The notes: a model not told the origin generated them from the letters alone. Shown: positions 35,499 through 44,667, numbered from the stretch's first letter. The stretch is 64,000 nt of DNA from Curtobacterium sp. SGAir0471 (GCF_005490985.1 NZ_CP027869.1:1240001-1304000); one strand, 5' to 3'. Program-made: numbers and translations.

Positions 35499-36508
35499 CG
35501 CCGGGCAGCCGTCCGATGTCGGGCAGCCGTCCGACGTCGGACGACGTCCGGCGCTGGGTCGCCGAGGACTTCGGCGTGCACGCGGTCGTCGTCGACGAGG
35601 TCACCGGCGGCACCGACACCTCCGCCGCGGTCTGGCGGGTCATCGACCGCGAGGGCACCGCGTGGGCGGCGAAGTGGACCACCCGTCCGAGCCGCACCGG
35701 CACGCGGCTCGTGTCGTCGATGGCGGCCGCCGGCCTCGAGGGCACGCCCGCCACCCGCACCACCGCCGACGGACGGCGCCGCAGCCGCCGGGCCGGCGGC
35801 AAGCTCGCGCTCACCCGGTGGTCGGACGGCGAGGACGCGGCGACCGTCGGACTCGGCCTGGAGGCATGGCGTGCGTACGGCGCGCTCCTCGCGGACGTGC
35901 ACGCCCACGCCTTCCCCGCGCCGCCCCGCCGGCAGGGAGCGCGCCGGGGCATCCGCCGCCGCAGGCGCCGGTACCGCGCCGAGATCCGCGCGCTCGACGC
36001 TGCGGCCGTGTCCGGGTCGGACCCGGTGCTCGACCTCTGGCGGGACGCCCGCGATCGCGTTGATCTGCTGCTGCGTGGGACGACGCTCGAGTCGTCCGCG
36101 CCGTCGATGCCCGTGCCGTGTCACGGCGACCCGCACCTCGGCAACGTGCTCGTCGAGTCGGACGGTGCACTCCGGCTGGTCGACTGGGACGAGGCCGTCG
36201 TCGGACCGCGCGAGATCGACCTGCACCTGGTCGAGTTCAGCGTGCTGTTCACGCCGGCGACGTCCGAGCAGCTCGCGGCCTTCCGCGCCGGGTACGGGCC
36301 GGTCGAGCTCGACGAGTGCCGACTCGTGCGGTACGCCTGCATCCGGGCGCTCGAGGACCTGACCTCGACGATGACGGCTGCGCTGGCGAGCACGGGCGCC
36401 GACCGGGACGAAGCGCTCCGAGTGTTCACGGGCATCCTGGCGCCGACCGGATCCGCGTCGCTGGTCGAACCACGGCTGCGGCAGGCACTGGACGCGCAGA
36501 CCGTCTGA
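35495..36508 (+). CDS. APH-family phosphotransferase in sugar transport operon
   Basis: 337 residues. The aminoglycoside/choline kinase-like fold is shown by PCHGDPHLGNVLV (catalytic loop with Asp) and RLVDWDEAVVGPREIDLHL (metal-binding Asp). The GTG overlaps the permease stop. Given the operon, it may phosphorylate the imported small molecule, as choline and fructosamine kinases do, rather than give antibiotic resistance. An Arg-rich patch near residues 145-165 is unusual. Confidence 0.75.
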   Translation: MTPGSRPMSGSRPTSDDVRRWVAEDFGVHAVVVDEVTGGTDTSAAVWRVIDREGTAWAAKWTTRPSRTGTRLVSSMAAAGLEGTPATRTTADGRRRSRRAGGKLALTRWSDGEDAATVGLGLEAWRAYGALLADVHAHAFPAPPRRQGARRGIRRRRRRYRAEIRALDAAAVSGSDPVLDLWRDARDRVDLLLRGTTLESSAPSMPVPCHGDPHLGNVLVESDGALRLVDWDEAVVGPREIDLHLVEFSVLFTPATSEQLAAFRAGYGPVELDECRLVRYACIRALEDLTSTMTAALASTGADRDEALRVFTGILAPTGSASLVEPRLRQALDAQTV

Positions 36509-36553
36509 CGATCCTGGTGCGCGATCCCCGGGAGGCACGAACCGGGATCGTCA
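36506..36553. repeat. 48-bp palindromic repeat, family A copy 2
   Basis: Arms GACGATCCTGGT and ACCGGGATCGTC form a 12-bp stem with one mismatch. The element begins on the TGA of the phosphotransferase gene and matches 31581-31628 in length and in 37 of 48 bases. It is a likely transcription terminator and a dispersed repeat. The rest of the gap to 36691 holds nothing else I can name. Confidence 0.7.
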
Positions 36554-36691
36554 CGGCGCAGGGCGATTCGCGGGCCCCGCCAAAGCCCGGCCACGTGCGC
36601 AAGGTGCGGAGCGCGACGGAGGCGGGTCGTGCCTCCAGACCGACGACGGCGCCCGACACACGACGTGGGCCGGGCGCCGGACAGCGTCTGC

Positions 36692-37483
36692 TCAGTACTT
36701 GGCCGACTGCCCGCCGTCGATCGGCACGACCGTCGCGTTGACGTACGACGCGTCGTCCGACAGCAGGAAGGCGACGACGGCGGCGATCTCGGGGGCCTCG
36801 CCGTAGCGCTTCGTGGGGTTGACCTGGATGAACTCCTCGGCGGCCTTCCGCGGGTCCTCCGGGTCGAGCTGCTTCATCGAGTTCTCGACCATCGGCGTCC
36901 AGATCGCGCCCGGGGCGATGGCGTTGATGCGGATGCCGTACTGGCCGTACTCGACGGCGGAGTTGCGGGTGAGGCCGACGACGCCGTGCTTGGCGGCGGC
37001 GTAGCCCGACTGGTTGCCGATGCCGCGGATGCCGCCGACGCTCGCGGTGTTCACGACCATGCCGGAGCCCTGCTCGCGCATCACCCCGAGGACCTTCTCG
37101 AGGCCGAGGAACACGCCCCGGAGGTTGATCGACACGACCTTGTCGAACTCGGCGGCGGTGAAGTCCTCGGTGGGGTTCTGCTTGCCCTCGATGCCGGCGT
37201 TGTTGAAGAAGCCGTCGATGCGGCCGAAGCGCTCGGTGGTCGCGGCGACGTAGGCGTCGACCTGGGCCTCGTCGGAGACGTCGGCGACGGTCGTCAGGAC
37301 CTGCGCGTCGGGGGTCGCCTCGAGGACGGCGGACTTCGTGGCCTCGAGTCCCTCGGCGGAGACGTCGACGAGGGAGAGCTGCGCGCCCTCGGCGGCCAGA
37401 CGGACGGCGGTCGCCCGGCCGAGGCCGGAGCCGCCGCCGGTGATGAGGACGACGCGGTCGGTGAAGCGGGTGGTGGATGTCAT
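36692..37483 (-). CDS. short-chain dehydrogenase/reductase
   Basis: 263 residues, classical SDR: cofactor motif TGGGSGLG, NNAG, and catalytic Ser...YAAAK. The acidic residue at the end of the second strand (SLVDVS) suggests NAD(H) preference. It resembles levodione/cyclopentanol-type dehydrogenases, but the substrate is not evident. The ATG at 37483 has GCAGGAGG 6-7 nt upstream, so the longer open frame is not used. Two palindromes in the promoter region suggest control by a dedicated repressor. Confidence 0.85.
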   Translation of the reverse strand: MTSTTRFTDRVVLITGGGSGLGRATAVRLAAEGAQLSLVDVSAEGLEATKSAVLEATPDAQVLTTVADVSDEAQVDAYVAATTERFGRIDGFFNNAGIEGKQNPTEDFTAAEFDKVVSINLRGVFLGLEKVLGVMREQGSGMVVNTASVGGIRGIGNQSGYAAAKHGVVGLTRNSAVEYGQYGIRINAIAPGAIWTPMVENSMKQLDPEDPRKAAEEFIQVNPTKRYGEAPEIAAVVAFLLSDDASYVNATVVPIDGGQSAKY

Positions 37484-37547
37484 TAATGGCCTCCTGCGGT
37501 CTTCGACGGTGAAGGGCTCGGGTCCGGCGGGTGGGGCGACGAGTCCG

Positions 37548-37578
37548 ATCGATGCGTCTGCATCGATTTCGTCTAGAC
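37548..37578 (-). promoter_or_regulatory. palindromic operator candidate upstream of the SDR gene
   Basis: A perfect 8-bp inverted repeat (ATCGATGC, 4-base spacer, GCATCGAT; 37548-37567) is followed by a perfect 8-bp palindrome (GTCTAGAC; 37571-37578). They lie 65-95 bases upstream of the SDR start. The form fits a TetR- or GntR-type repressor site; no regulator gene is adjacent. Confidence 0.55.
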
Positions 37579-37610
37579 TACACCTGTCGTTCAGCGGGCG
37601 CGACCCGCGC

Positions 37611-38471
37611 TCAGCAGCGGGCGAGCACCCGCTCCATCGCATCGTGCTCGGCCGGCGCCACCCAGAGCCGGTAGGTGGTCTTCACCGCGATCTGGTGCTC
37701 GACGTACGTACAGCGGAACGCCGTGTCCGCGGGCAGCCAGGTCGCGGCGTCGCCCGAGCGCTTCTGCGCGTTCGAGTGCCCGTCGACCGCGAACAGGTTC
37801 ACCGGGTCGTTCGCCAGCGCCTCCCGCTGCTCCTGGCTGAGCTGCTGCGCACCGGTGCGCCACGCGTTCTCGAGCGCAACGACGTGGTCGATCTGCACGA
37901 GCGTCGAGGTCGTGTTCCCCCGCACGAAGTCGACGCGGTCGCCGGTGTACGGGGAGACGAGGGTGCCGCGCAGGACCGTGCACGGCCCCTGCCGTTCGAC
38001 GTCGGTGAGGTCGCGGGCGAGGACGTCGTTCCGGGTGTCGCAGCCGTTGTGGTCGACGTCGAGCCAGGCGGTGCCGAAGCGGGCCTCGCGGTCGTAGCCG
38101 GTGGCGGGGGCCTTGCCCTTGACGGGCAGGGCGGCGAGCTGGCTGCGGGCGGTGGCGGCTGCGGTCGCGTCGGCCGGGCTGGTCGCGTCGGCGGGGTCGG
38201 TCGCGTCGGCGGTCGGCCGGGAGGCGCTGCCAGCGTCGGTCCCGTTGCTTGGCTCGGTCGTGGGGGCGGCCGTGATGGTCGGTGCGGCCGTCGACGAGGG
38301 CGCTCGGTCCGTCGCCGCGTCGGCGTCGCCGTCGGTCACCCCGGTGGTGTGCAGCAGCCAGCCGGCCAGGGCGACCACCGCCACGAGCCCGAGCGACGCG
38401 AGCGAAGTCCGGGCCGTGCGGCGCGAGGAGGTGGGACGGGAGGAACGCGGACGGCGTCGACGGGACGTCAT
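37611..38471 (-). CDS. secreted or anchored HNH nuclease, DUF1524 (GmrSD-like C-terminal) family
   Basis: 286 residues from the ATG at 38471. A basic N-terminus and one hydrophobic helix (LASLGLVAVVALAGWLL) are followed by a Thr/Ala/Asp-rich linker. The DUF1524 nuclease domain shows QIDHVVALENAW, DPVNLFAVDGHSNAQK and a final AEHDAMERVL, with the His and Asn expected for a metal-dependent HNH site. Paired cysteines suit an extracellular site. In actinobacteria such proteins are thought to digest external DNA; a role in competition is possible. Confidence 0.8.
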   Translation of the reverse strand: MTSRRRRPRSSRPTSSRRTARTSLASLGLVAVVALAGWLLHTTGVTDGDADAATDRAPSSTAAPTITAAPTTEPSNGTDAGSASRPTADATDPADATSPADATAAATARSQLAALPVKGKAPATGYDREARFGTAWLDVDHNGCDTRNDVLARDLTDVERQGPCTVLRGTLVSPYTGDRVDFVRGNTTSTLVQIDHVVALENAWRTGAQQLSQEQREALANDPVNLFAVDGHSNAQKRSGDAATWLPADTAFRCTYVEHQIAVKTTYRLWVAPAEHDAMERVLARC

Positions 38472-38566
38472 GGGGAGAGCCTTCGGTGGTGCGGTGGAAC
38501 GGGCCCGGGTGGACCGTCGTCGATCATCCCGTGAAGCACCGACGGAGCACGGCGTAGACACGGGGC

Positions 38567-39346
38567 ATGACCGATCACGCGAACCCCTCCGTGCCCGTCA
38601 CCGGTGGATCGATGCCGCTCCTCGGCTTCGGCACCTGGCAGATCCCGGACGCCGACGCCCCCGCCGCGGTGGGCACCGCGCTCGAGGCGGGCTACCGCCA
38701 CATCGACACCGCGACGGGCTACTCGAACCAGCGCGGCGTGGGGAAGGCGCTCGCCGACTCCGGCCTGGCGCGCGACGACGTTTTCGTCACGACGAAGCTC
38801 CCGCCGGACAACGCCGACCGGGTCCGGCAGACCATCGAGGAGAGCCTCGAGCAGCTCGGGCTCGACCACCTGGACCTGTGGCTCGTGCACTGGCCCCCGA
38901 ACGGCGAGGCCCGACCCGACGTGTGGGAGCAGGTCGTGCAGGCGCAGGCTGACGGGCTGACCCGGGCTGTCGGTGTGAGCAACTACTCGCTCGCGCAGAT
39001 CGACGAGCTGACCGATGCGACCGGGACGACCCCGGCCGTGAACCAGATCCGGTGGAGCCCGGCCGAGTACGACGCCGAGGTCGCCGCCGGGCTGCAGGAG
39101 CGCGGCGTGGTGCTCGAGGGGTACAGCCCCTTCAAGGCGAGCAACCTGCAGGACCCGACGCTCGTCGAGATCGCCGAGGCACACGAGGCCGACAGCGCGC
39201 AGGTCATCGTCTCGTGGCACGTGGCGCACGGGTTCGTCGTGATCCCGAAGTCGTCGAACCCGGAGCGCATCCGCTCGAACGCGCTCGGAGCACACCTCGA
39301 GCTGAGCGCTGACGAGGTCGCGCGGATCGACGGCCTCGCCGGCTGA
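38567..39346 (+). CDS. aldo/keto reductase
   Basis: 259 residues. AKR signature parts are visible: GYRHIDTATGYSN (Asp and Tyr), TTKLPP (Lys), LVHWPP (His) and the NADPH-binding IPKSSNPERI near the C-terminus. It matches bacterial 2,5-diketo-gluconate reductase-like enzymes. The ATG lies 6 bases after TAGACA, so the message may be leaderless. Physiological substrate unknown. Confidence 0.88.
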   Translation: MTDHANPSVPVTGGSMPLLGFGTWQIPDADAPAAVGTALEAGYRHIDTATGYSNQRGVGKALADSGLARDDVFVTTKLPPDNADRVRQTIEESLEQLGLDHLDLWLVHWPPNGEARPDVWEQVVQAQADGLTRAVGVSNYSLAQIDELTDATGTTPAVNQIRWSPAEYDAEVAAGLQERGVVLEGYSPFKASNLQDPTLVEIAEAHEADSAQVIVSWHVAHGFVVIPKSSNPERIRSNALGAHLELSADEVARIDGLAG

Positions 39347-39364
39347 TCCGGTCCGGCGGCGGGC

Positions 39365-39781
39365 TCAGGTCGGGAACGGCCAGGGCCCGCCGTCGTCGTA
39401 CGGTTCGGCGAGGTCGATGCCCTCGGCCTGAGCGATGCGGCGGAGCTTCCGGTCGAAGGTGGCGAGCTGACCGTGCACAGCTTGCGCCGTGACCAGGACG
39501 ACCGCATCGGGCATGCGGAGACGAGAGCTGGCGCGGATGTCTGCCGCCCGGCGTGCGGTACGACCCGTGACCGGGACGATCCTCACGCCGAGCCGCTCGA
39601 TGGTGCCGCGCTCTCGATCGGCGTGCCCGCGGGAGGCCGGTCGCACGAGCATCTCGGCGAGGGTCAGAGCCGAGGTGCAGAACTCGTCCCACGCGTGGTC
39701 CTCGACCAGGTCGTACGCCCGCTCGTGCAGACCGTCACCCTCGTCGAGGAGCGCGATCACGACGTTCGCATCCAGGACCAT
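39365..39781 (-). CDS. VapC-like PIN domain ribonuclease
   Basis: 138 residues from the ATG; a GTG directly before it is an alternative. The PIN acidic residues appear in MVLDANVV, TLAEMLV, RMPDAVVLVTA and ATFDRKL. Such proteins usually act as RNA-cleaving toxins of type II toxin-antitoxin pairs. The start shares a base with the stop of a small upstream gene (TGATG), the arrangement expected if that gene encodes the antitoxin. Confidence 0.78.
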   Translation of the reverse strand: MVLDANVVIALLDEGDGLHERAYDLVEDHAWDEFCTSALTLAEMLVRPASRGHADRERGTIERLGVRIVPVTGRTARRAADIRASSRLRMPDAVVLVTAQAVHGQLATFDRKLRRIAQAEGIDLAEPYDDGGPWPFPT

Positions 39782-40071
39782 CACCGCGTCAGTTGCCTGC
39801 GCCGGGGTCTCGCCGGCCCGTTCGACCAGACACCTCGGCTGTCGCCGAAGGACCCGCCGAGGGTGATCTCGGCGCCGTTGCGCAGGCGGAACGTGGACGT
39901 CGCCGTGGTGCGGTCATGCCGGACGACTCCGGCTCGCGGGGGTTCGAGATCGGTGTGGGAACCGACGTCCGGATCGCTGTCGGGCTCGGCAGGGGACGGC
40001 GTCAGAAGGCTGACGATCGGGGTCTGCGGCGCGGGACGCGGCTGGGCGGAGCGGCTGGGTTCGACGAACAT
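39781..40071 (-). CDS. hypothetical protein, candidate antitoxin for the PIN protein
   Basis: 96 residues from the ATG at 40071; a GTG at 40104 is also in frame. The N-terminal half is rich in Pro, Ser and Asp; the C-terminal half is basic (GVWSNGPARPRRRQ). I recognise no AbrB, Phd or ribbon-helix-helix domain. The TGATG junction with the PIN gene is the main reason to treat it as real and as a possible antitoxin. Confidence 0.4.
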   Translation of the reverse strand: MFVEPSRSAQPRPAPQTPIVSLLTPSPAEPDSDPDVGSHTDLEPPRAGVVRHDRTTATSTFRLRNGAEITLGGSFGDSRGVWSNGPARPRRRQLTR

Positions 40072-40126
40072 GCGGCGACGGTACCGGCGCAGGCACCCGG
40101 TCACGAAGGAGTTCGTATGTCGCCGC

Positions 40127-43100
40127 TCAGGTGAGCAGGGACCGGATGTCCTCGGCGGTCAGGTCGTCGGCGAACAGGGCGTCGTCGTCAATCATGGTCG
40201 CGAAGAGCTCTGCCTTCTTGGCCGCGAGGGCGAGGACCTTCTCCTCGATGGTGTCCTCGGCGATGAAGCGCTGCACGTTCACCGACCGGGTCTGTCCGAT
40301 GCGGTGCGTCCGGTCCACCGCCTGCGACTCGGCGGCCGGGTTCCACCACGGGTCGAGCACGAAGACGGTGTCCGCCTCGGTCAGGGTCAGCCCGAAGCCG
40401 CCGGCCTTCAGCGAGATGAGGAACGCGGGCGCGCTGCCGGTCCGGAAGCGGTCGATGACCTGTGGGCGCTTCCGGGTCGACCCGTCGAGGTACTCGTAGC
40501 CGATGCCCCGGGCGTCGAGCGCCTCGGCGACCATCCGGAGGAACGTCGTGAACTGGCTGAACACCAGGGCGCGGCGGCCCTCGGCGGCGAGCTGTTCGAG
40601 CTCGTCGAGCAGCAGGTCGAGCTTCGCCGAGGGAACGGGCTCGGCAGCGACGTCGCCGTCGGCGTCCTGGTCCGCCTGGTGCACGAGTGCCGGTGACAGC
40701 GCGAGCATCCGGAGGAGCGTCAGCGACCGGAAGACGATCATCCGGTTGCGCGCCAGGTCGTCGATGAGGTCGAGGACCTTCAGGCGCTCCCGGTTCAGGG
40801 TCGTCTCGTACAGCGCGCGGTGCGCGGGGTCGAGCGTCACCCGGACGACCTGTTCCTGCTTCGGGGGCAGGTCGGCGGCGACGCTCTCCTTCGTCCGCCG
40901 GAGCATGAGCGGGCGGATCCGACGCCGGAGTCGATCGGTGAGCTCCTTCCGCGCGTCCCCGCGGAGGTCGGGGGAGCCGAGCGGCTTGACGTAATCGTCC
41001 CCGAAGCGCGACCACGACGACAGCAGCCCCGGCGCGACGATGTGGAACAGCGCCCAGAGGTCGGTCAGCCCGTTCTCGAGCGGCGTCCCGGTGATCGCGA
41101 ACTTCACCGGCGCGGGCAGGTCGGCCGCGACGCGGTGGGTCTGCGACTGCGGGTTCTTCACGAACTGTGCCTCGTCGAGCACGAGCGCGGACCAGGACAC
41201 CGCCGTGTACTCGGCGGCGTCGAGCCGGAGGAGCGCGTACGAGGTCACGACGACGTCCGACTCGGCGGCGGCGCGGGCGACCCGGGCGTGGTCCTTGAGC
41301 GAGGTCGCGGTGACGGTGGTCACTCGCAGCGACGGGGTGAAGCGTGCTGCCTCGTCCGCCCAGTTGCCGACGACAGACGTCGGCGCGACGACGAGGAACG
41401 GCGGCGCGTCGGGCTCGGAGGCGCGTGCTGCGGCGATCATCGCGAGCACCTGCAGGGTCTTGCCGAGGCCCATGTCGTCCGCGAGCACCCCACCGATGCC
41501 GTGCTCGCGGAGGAAGCGGAGCCAGGCGTACCCGGCGTGCTGGTACGGCCGGAGCTCGGCGTGCACGGTCTCGGGAACGGGCACCTCGTCCGGCGGCGCA
41601 GCGTCGAGCAGGCCCGCGGCGATCCGCTGCCAGCGTTCGTCGTGCTCGGTCTCGTCGGCGAGCTGGTCGAACTCGGACCACAGCCCGGCCTGCAGTGGGG
41701 TCACGGTCAGGGCCTGGTCGGGCTCCCACTCGTCGAGTTCGCGCGCCTCCTCGATGAGCTCCTTGAGCCGGTCGAACGTCGGGTCCGCCAGCGACAGGTA
41801 CGAGCCGTCGATGAGCTTCATGCGGCGGTCGCGCTTCGCCAGCGCGCGGAGCAGCGGGGTGAAGGGGATCTGCCGCCCGTTCACGGTGACGAAGATGCCG
41901 AGGTCGAACCAGTCGTGCTTCTCGGACGGCATCGTGGTGACGCGGATGTGCGGTCGCCCGGTCAGCCGTTCGTGGTCGCCCGGCTCACCCTGCACGACCG
42001 TCCGGACGCCGTGCGCGGGCAGGGCCGGCAGCAGCTCCGTCGCGAAGACGGCGACGTCCGCACCGTCGACCGTGCCGTCCTCGAACCAGGCGAGACCACC
42101 GCCGGGGCCGGGAGGCGCGGATCGCCCGCCGTCGTCGGCCTGCGTCGACGGGTCGGCCGGGTCGTCCGCGGCGCGCACCCCCGTCAGGTCGGGGAGCGGG
42201 CCGTGCAGGGCGACCGGGTCCTTCCGCCCGTCGACGTGCCACCGCCACTGCAGGTGCAGGCGGTCGTCGGTGCGCGGTGCCCGGGCGGGCTCGAACGTCG
42301 CCGTCAGGACGAGTTCGGGCGGGGTCCGCTCGGGCAGTTCCACCGAACCGTCCGAGCTCACGAGACCGAGGGCACCACGGAGCTTCGGCGACCAGTCGGC
42401 GAGGAACTCGTCCACCGCGTCGGCCGGCACCGTGATCCGCGCCCCCTCGACGAGCATCCGGCGCTGGTCGGCCGGGACGGGCGCGGCGGTCGGCGCGAGG
42501 GTGACGTGGAACTCCGGGCTCTCGCGGAACGCGTAGACACCGCGGTCGCCGATCGTCCGCGCCGACCCCTCGGGCACCGGCCGTCCGTCGACGACCGCGC
42601 TCGCGCCGATGACCAGCGCGCCGTCGTGTCGGACCGCGTCGAGCAGCACGCGCGCCTCGGCCCCGAGGACCGCTCCGCCCTCGCGCTTGCCGGTCACGAA
42701 GGTGATGCCGAGGTCGTGCGCCTGCTGCAGGAGCGGCCAGAGCAGCGGGCTGCCGAAGTCGTCGAGGTGGATCCAGTCGCTCTCGCCCGGCAGCCCCGCG
42801 AGCTGTCCGGCGCGGTGCAGCGCGGAGAACTGCAGGAACCAGGCGTGCTGCTCGGGGGCGATGCCGAGTCGGTTCATCGAGTAGGGGAGCGTGCCCCAGG
42901 TGAGCTGCCCGCGGACCCAGTTGCCGGCGGCGCTGCGGGTGACCGGTCGGACGCCGAGCCGCACGCTGCGTGCGCGGGACGGGAGCGGCCGACCGGCGGC
43001 TCGCGCACGGGAGGCGAGCGCGGCGGGGACCGCGTCGCGCAACTCGAACTGCAGTCCCATCGGCGTGCCCTGCGGGGCGACCGCCTGGTCGTCGTCACCG

Positions 43101-43480
43101 GCGAGGCGGGCGAGGTCGAGCCTCCAGTCCGGGGCGGGTGGAGCGGTCGGCGGCGTCGCTGCCCGCGGCTCGGCGGCGAGGGCCCGCGCGTTGATGGTGA
43201 GGAGCGCGGCGGCGACGTGCTTGCAGTCGCCGCCGAGCGGGCAGGAGCAGGTGCTGCGGACCGGGCGGACGAACTCGCCGCGGGCGACGGTCGTCTCGAC
43301 GCGGAGCTCGTACGGGTCGTCGGCGGATCCGGAGACGGTCGCGGTGACCGTGCCGTCGTCGTCGTGCCAGGTGGCGTCCTCGACCAGACCGGCGCGGACG
43401 ACGTCGCGGGCGCGGCCGAAGGTCTGCGGCCCGACGAAGCGGATGACGTCGACGGCGTCGATCATCGGGGCGGCGGGCAC
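40127..43480 (-). CDS. SNF2-family helicase with SWIM zinc finger
   Basis: 1,117 residues. The SWIM motif (CSCPLGGDCKH) is near residues 75-86. The SNF2 engine lies in the C-terminal half: ADDMGLGKTLQVLAM near 668, LVLDEAQ, ITGTPLENGLTDLW, LVFSQFTTFL, LISLKAGGFGLTLTEAD and DRTHRIGQTRSV. This HepA/RapA-like design is common in actinobacteria and probably remodels DNA- or RNA polymerase-bound complexes. GTG at 43480 is used; ATG at 43465 is an alternative. It is not part of the defence island by position or composition. Confidence 0.85.
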   Translation of the reverse strand: MPAAPMIDAVDVIRFVGPQTFGRARDVVRAGLVEDATWHDDDGTVTATVSGSADDPYELRVETTVARGEFVRPVRSTCSCPLGGDCKHVAAALLTINARALAAEPRAATPPTAPPAPDWRLDLARLAGDDDQAVAPQGTPMGLQFELRDAVPAALASRARAAGRPLPSRARSVRLGVRPVTRSAAGNWVRGQLTWGTLPYSMNRLGIAPEQHAWFLQFSALHRAGQLAGLPGESDWIHLDDFGSPLLWPLLQQAHDLGITFVTGKREGGAVLGAEARVLLDAVRHDGALVIGASAVVDGRPVPEGSARTIGDRGVYAFRESPEFHVTLAPTAAPVPADQRRMLVEGARITVPADAVDEFLADWSPKLRGALGLVSSDGSVELPERTPPELVLTATFEPARAPRTDDRLHLQWRWHVDGRKDPVALHGPLPDLTGVRAADDPADPSTQADDGGRSAPPGPGGGLAWFEDGTVDGADVAVFATELLPALPAHGVRTVVQGEPGDHERLTGRPHIRVTTMPSEKHDWFDLGIFVTVNGRQIPFTPLLRALAKRDRRMKLIDGSYLSLADPTFDRLKELIEEARELDEWEPDQALTVTPLQAGLWSEFDQLADETEHDERWQRIAAGLLDAAPPDEVPVPETVHAELRPYQHAGYAWLRFLREHGIGGVLADDMGLGKTLQVLAMIAAARASEPDAPPFLVVAPTSVVGNWADEAARFTPSLRVTTVTATSLKDHARVARAAAESDVVVTSYALLRLDAAEYTAVSWSALVLDEAQFVKNPQSQTHRVAADLPAPVKFAITGTPLENGLTDLWALFHIVAPGLLSSWSRFGDDYVKPLGSPDLRGDARKELTDRLRRRIRPLMLRRTKESVAADLPPKQEQVVRVTLDPAHRALYETTLNRERLKVLDLIDDLARNRMIVFRSLTLLRMLALSPALVHQADQDADGDVAAEPVPSAKLDLLLDELEQLAAEGRRALVFSQFTTFLRMVAEALDARGIGYEYLDGSTRKRPQVIDRFRTGSAPAFLISLKAGGFGLTLTEADTVFVLDPWWNPAAESQAVDRTHRIGQTRSVNVQRFIAEDTIEEKVLALAAKKAELFATMIDDDALFADDLTAEDIRSLLT

Positions 43481-43589
43481 GGGTCCATGCTGCCAGTCGC
43501 TACCGACCTCCGCTGCTGGCCCTCCGCTGCCGGCCCTTCGCTGCTAGCGTGGGCGGGCGCCGGACGGCGCGCGACACGAGGGGGATCGC

Positions 43590-44153
43590 ATGGGGAACGC
43601 AGCGCGCGGAGCAGTCGTGGTGGCAGGGGCGGTGGCGACGGTGGTCGCCCTGTCGGGGTGCAGCGTGCTGGGCACGGGGGCACGGACAGGCGAGGCGCCG
43701 GCCTCGAGCGCGAGCGCGACGACGGCGGCGACGCCCGGCAAGGCGTCGTGCGACCTGGCGTCCGGGACCGGGTCCGTGTCGATCGAGGAGACCGCGGACG
43801 CCTACCGCGTCGAGTGGAGTGGCGTGCCGACGGACGACGACGGGGCACGGCAGGAGTACCAGGTGCAGCTCGGCACCGCGTCGCAGGACGACCACGTCAC
43901 GATGTACATCGAGTTCGACAGCATCACCGGGGCGACGACCTACGGGTGGTTCGACCCGGACACCCTCGACGTCGATCCGGTGCCCGGTGAGCCGGACACG
44001 TCGGCCGGCACCATCGTCGGTACCTTCCCCAAGCAGCACGAGATCGACGCTGCGTGGTGGTCGCCGTCCTGGTCGAAGACCGGCGGCGGGGACTCGACGA
44101 CCACCTACTGCAGCGAGGACGGCCAGGTCCTCGACTGGACGCCGCTCGCCTGA
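43590..44153 (+). CDS. putative lipoprotein of unknown function
   Basis: 187 residues with a signal peptide ending in the lipobox VALSGC, then an Ala/Ser/Thr linker and a small domain with two cysteines. A GAGGGGG site lies about 5 nt before the ATG. No family recognised. It is expected on the outer face of the membrane. Confidence 0.7.
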   Translation: MGNAARGAVVVAGAVATVVALSGCSVLGTGARTGEAPASSASATTAATPGKASCDLASGTGSVSIEETADAYRVEWSGVPTDDDGARQEYQVQLGTASQDDHVTMYIEFDSITGATTYGWFDPDTLDVDPVPGEPDTSAGTIVGTFPKQHEIDAAWWSPSWSKTGGGDSTTTYCSEDGQVLDWTPLA

Positions 44154-44174
44154 CGGGACGTGTCCGCGTCCCGT
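44153..44174 (+). terminator. hairpin terminator after the lipoprotein gene
   Basis: A perfect 8-bp stem (ACGGGACG/CGTCCCGT) with a 6-base loop starts at the stop codon and is followed by TTCTGG. Position and symmetry fit a factor-independent terminator with a weak T-tract. Confidence 0.6.
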
Positions 44175-44217
44175 TCTGGGGGCGTCGCTGACAGCGGCTC
44201 AGGTGCAGGATCGATGC

Positions 44218-44667
44218 GTGCTGCAGTCGCTGGTCTACATGAGTTCCGCCACCGAGCCCTTCGACGAGGGTGACCTCGAGGCGGTGCTCGAACACGCCCG
44301 GACGCGGAACACCGCCGACGGCCTGACCGGCATGCTCGTGCACCGTGGCGGACGCTTCATGCAGCTGCTCGAGGGGCCGTACGACGCCGTGATGGCGACC
44401 TACGCGCGGATCGTCGCTGACGAACGGCACGACGAGCTGCGGCTGCTCGTGGAGGAGTCGATCCACACGCGGCGGTTCCCGGACTGGTCGATGGCGTACG
44501 ACCGCGAGACCGACGGTGTCGACGTGCCCGAGGGGTTCAGCACGTTCCTCGACCAGGGGGACCAGAGCGCTGACCAGAGCCGCTCACGCGAGCTGCTGCG
44601 GTGGTTCCGGAACCACCCGATGGCGGACCCGACGGCGGCGAAGGGCAAGCACCGGCGCGATGGCTGA
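44218..44667 (+). CDS. BLUF-domain blue-light photoreceptor
   Basis: 149 residues from the GTG at 44218 (GCAGGA 7-8 nt upstream). The BLUF fold is shown by LQSLVYMSS near the start (the conserved Tyr that contacts flavin), ARTRNTADGLTGMLVH and GGRFMQLLEGP with the conserved Gln. The FAD-binding domain fills about the first 100 residues; a short C-terminal tail carries no output domain, so signalling would need a partner. The GTG at 44203 is in frame but gives a worse N-terminus. Confidence 0.85.
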   Translation: MLQSLVYMSSATEPFDEGDLEAVLEHARTRNTADGLTGMLVHRGGRFMQLLEGPYDAVMATYARIVADERHDELRLLVEESIHTRRFPDWSMAYDRETDGVDVPEGFSTFLDQGDQSADQSRSRELLRWFRNHPMADPTAAKGKHRRDG

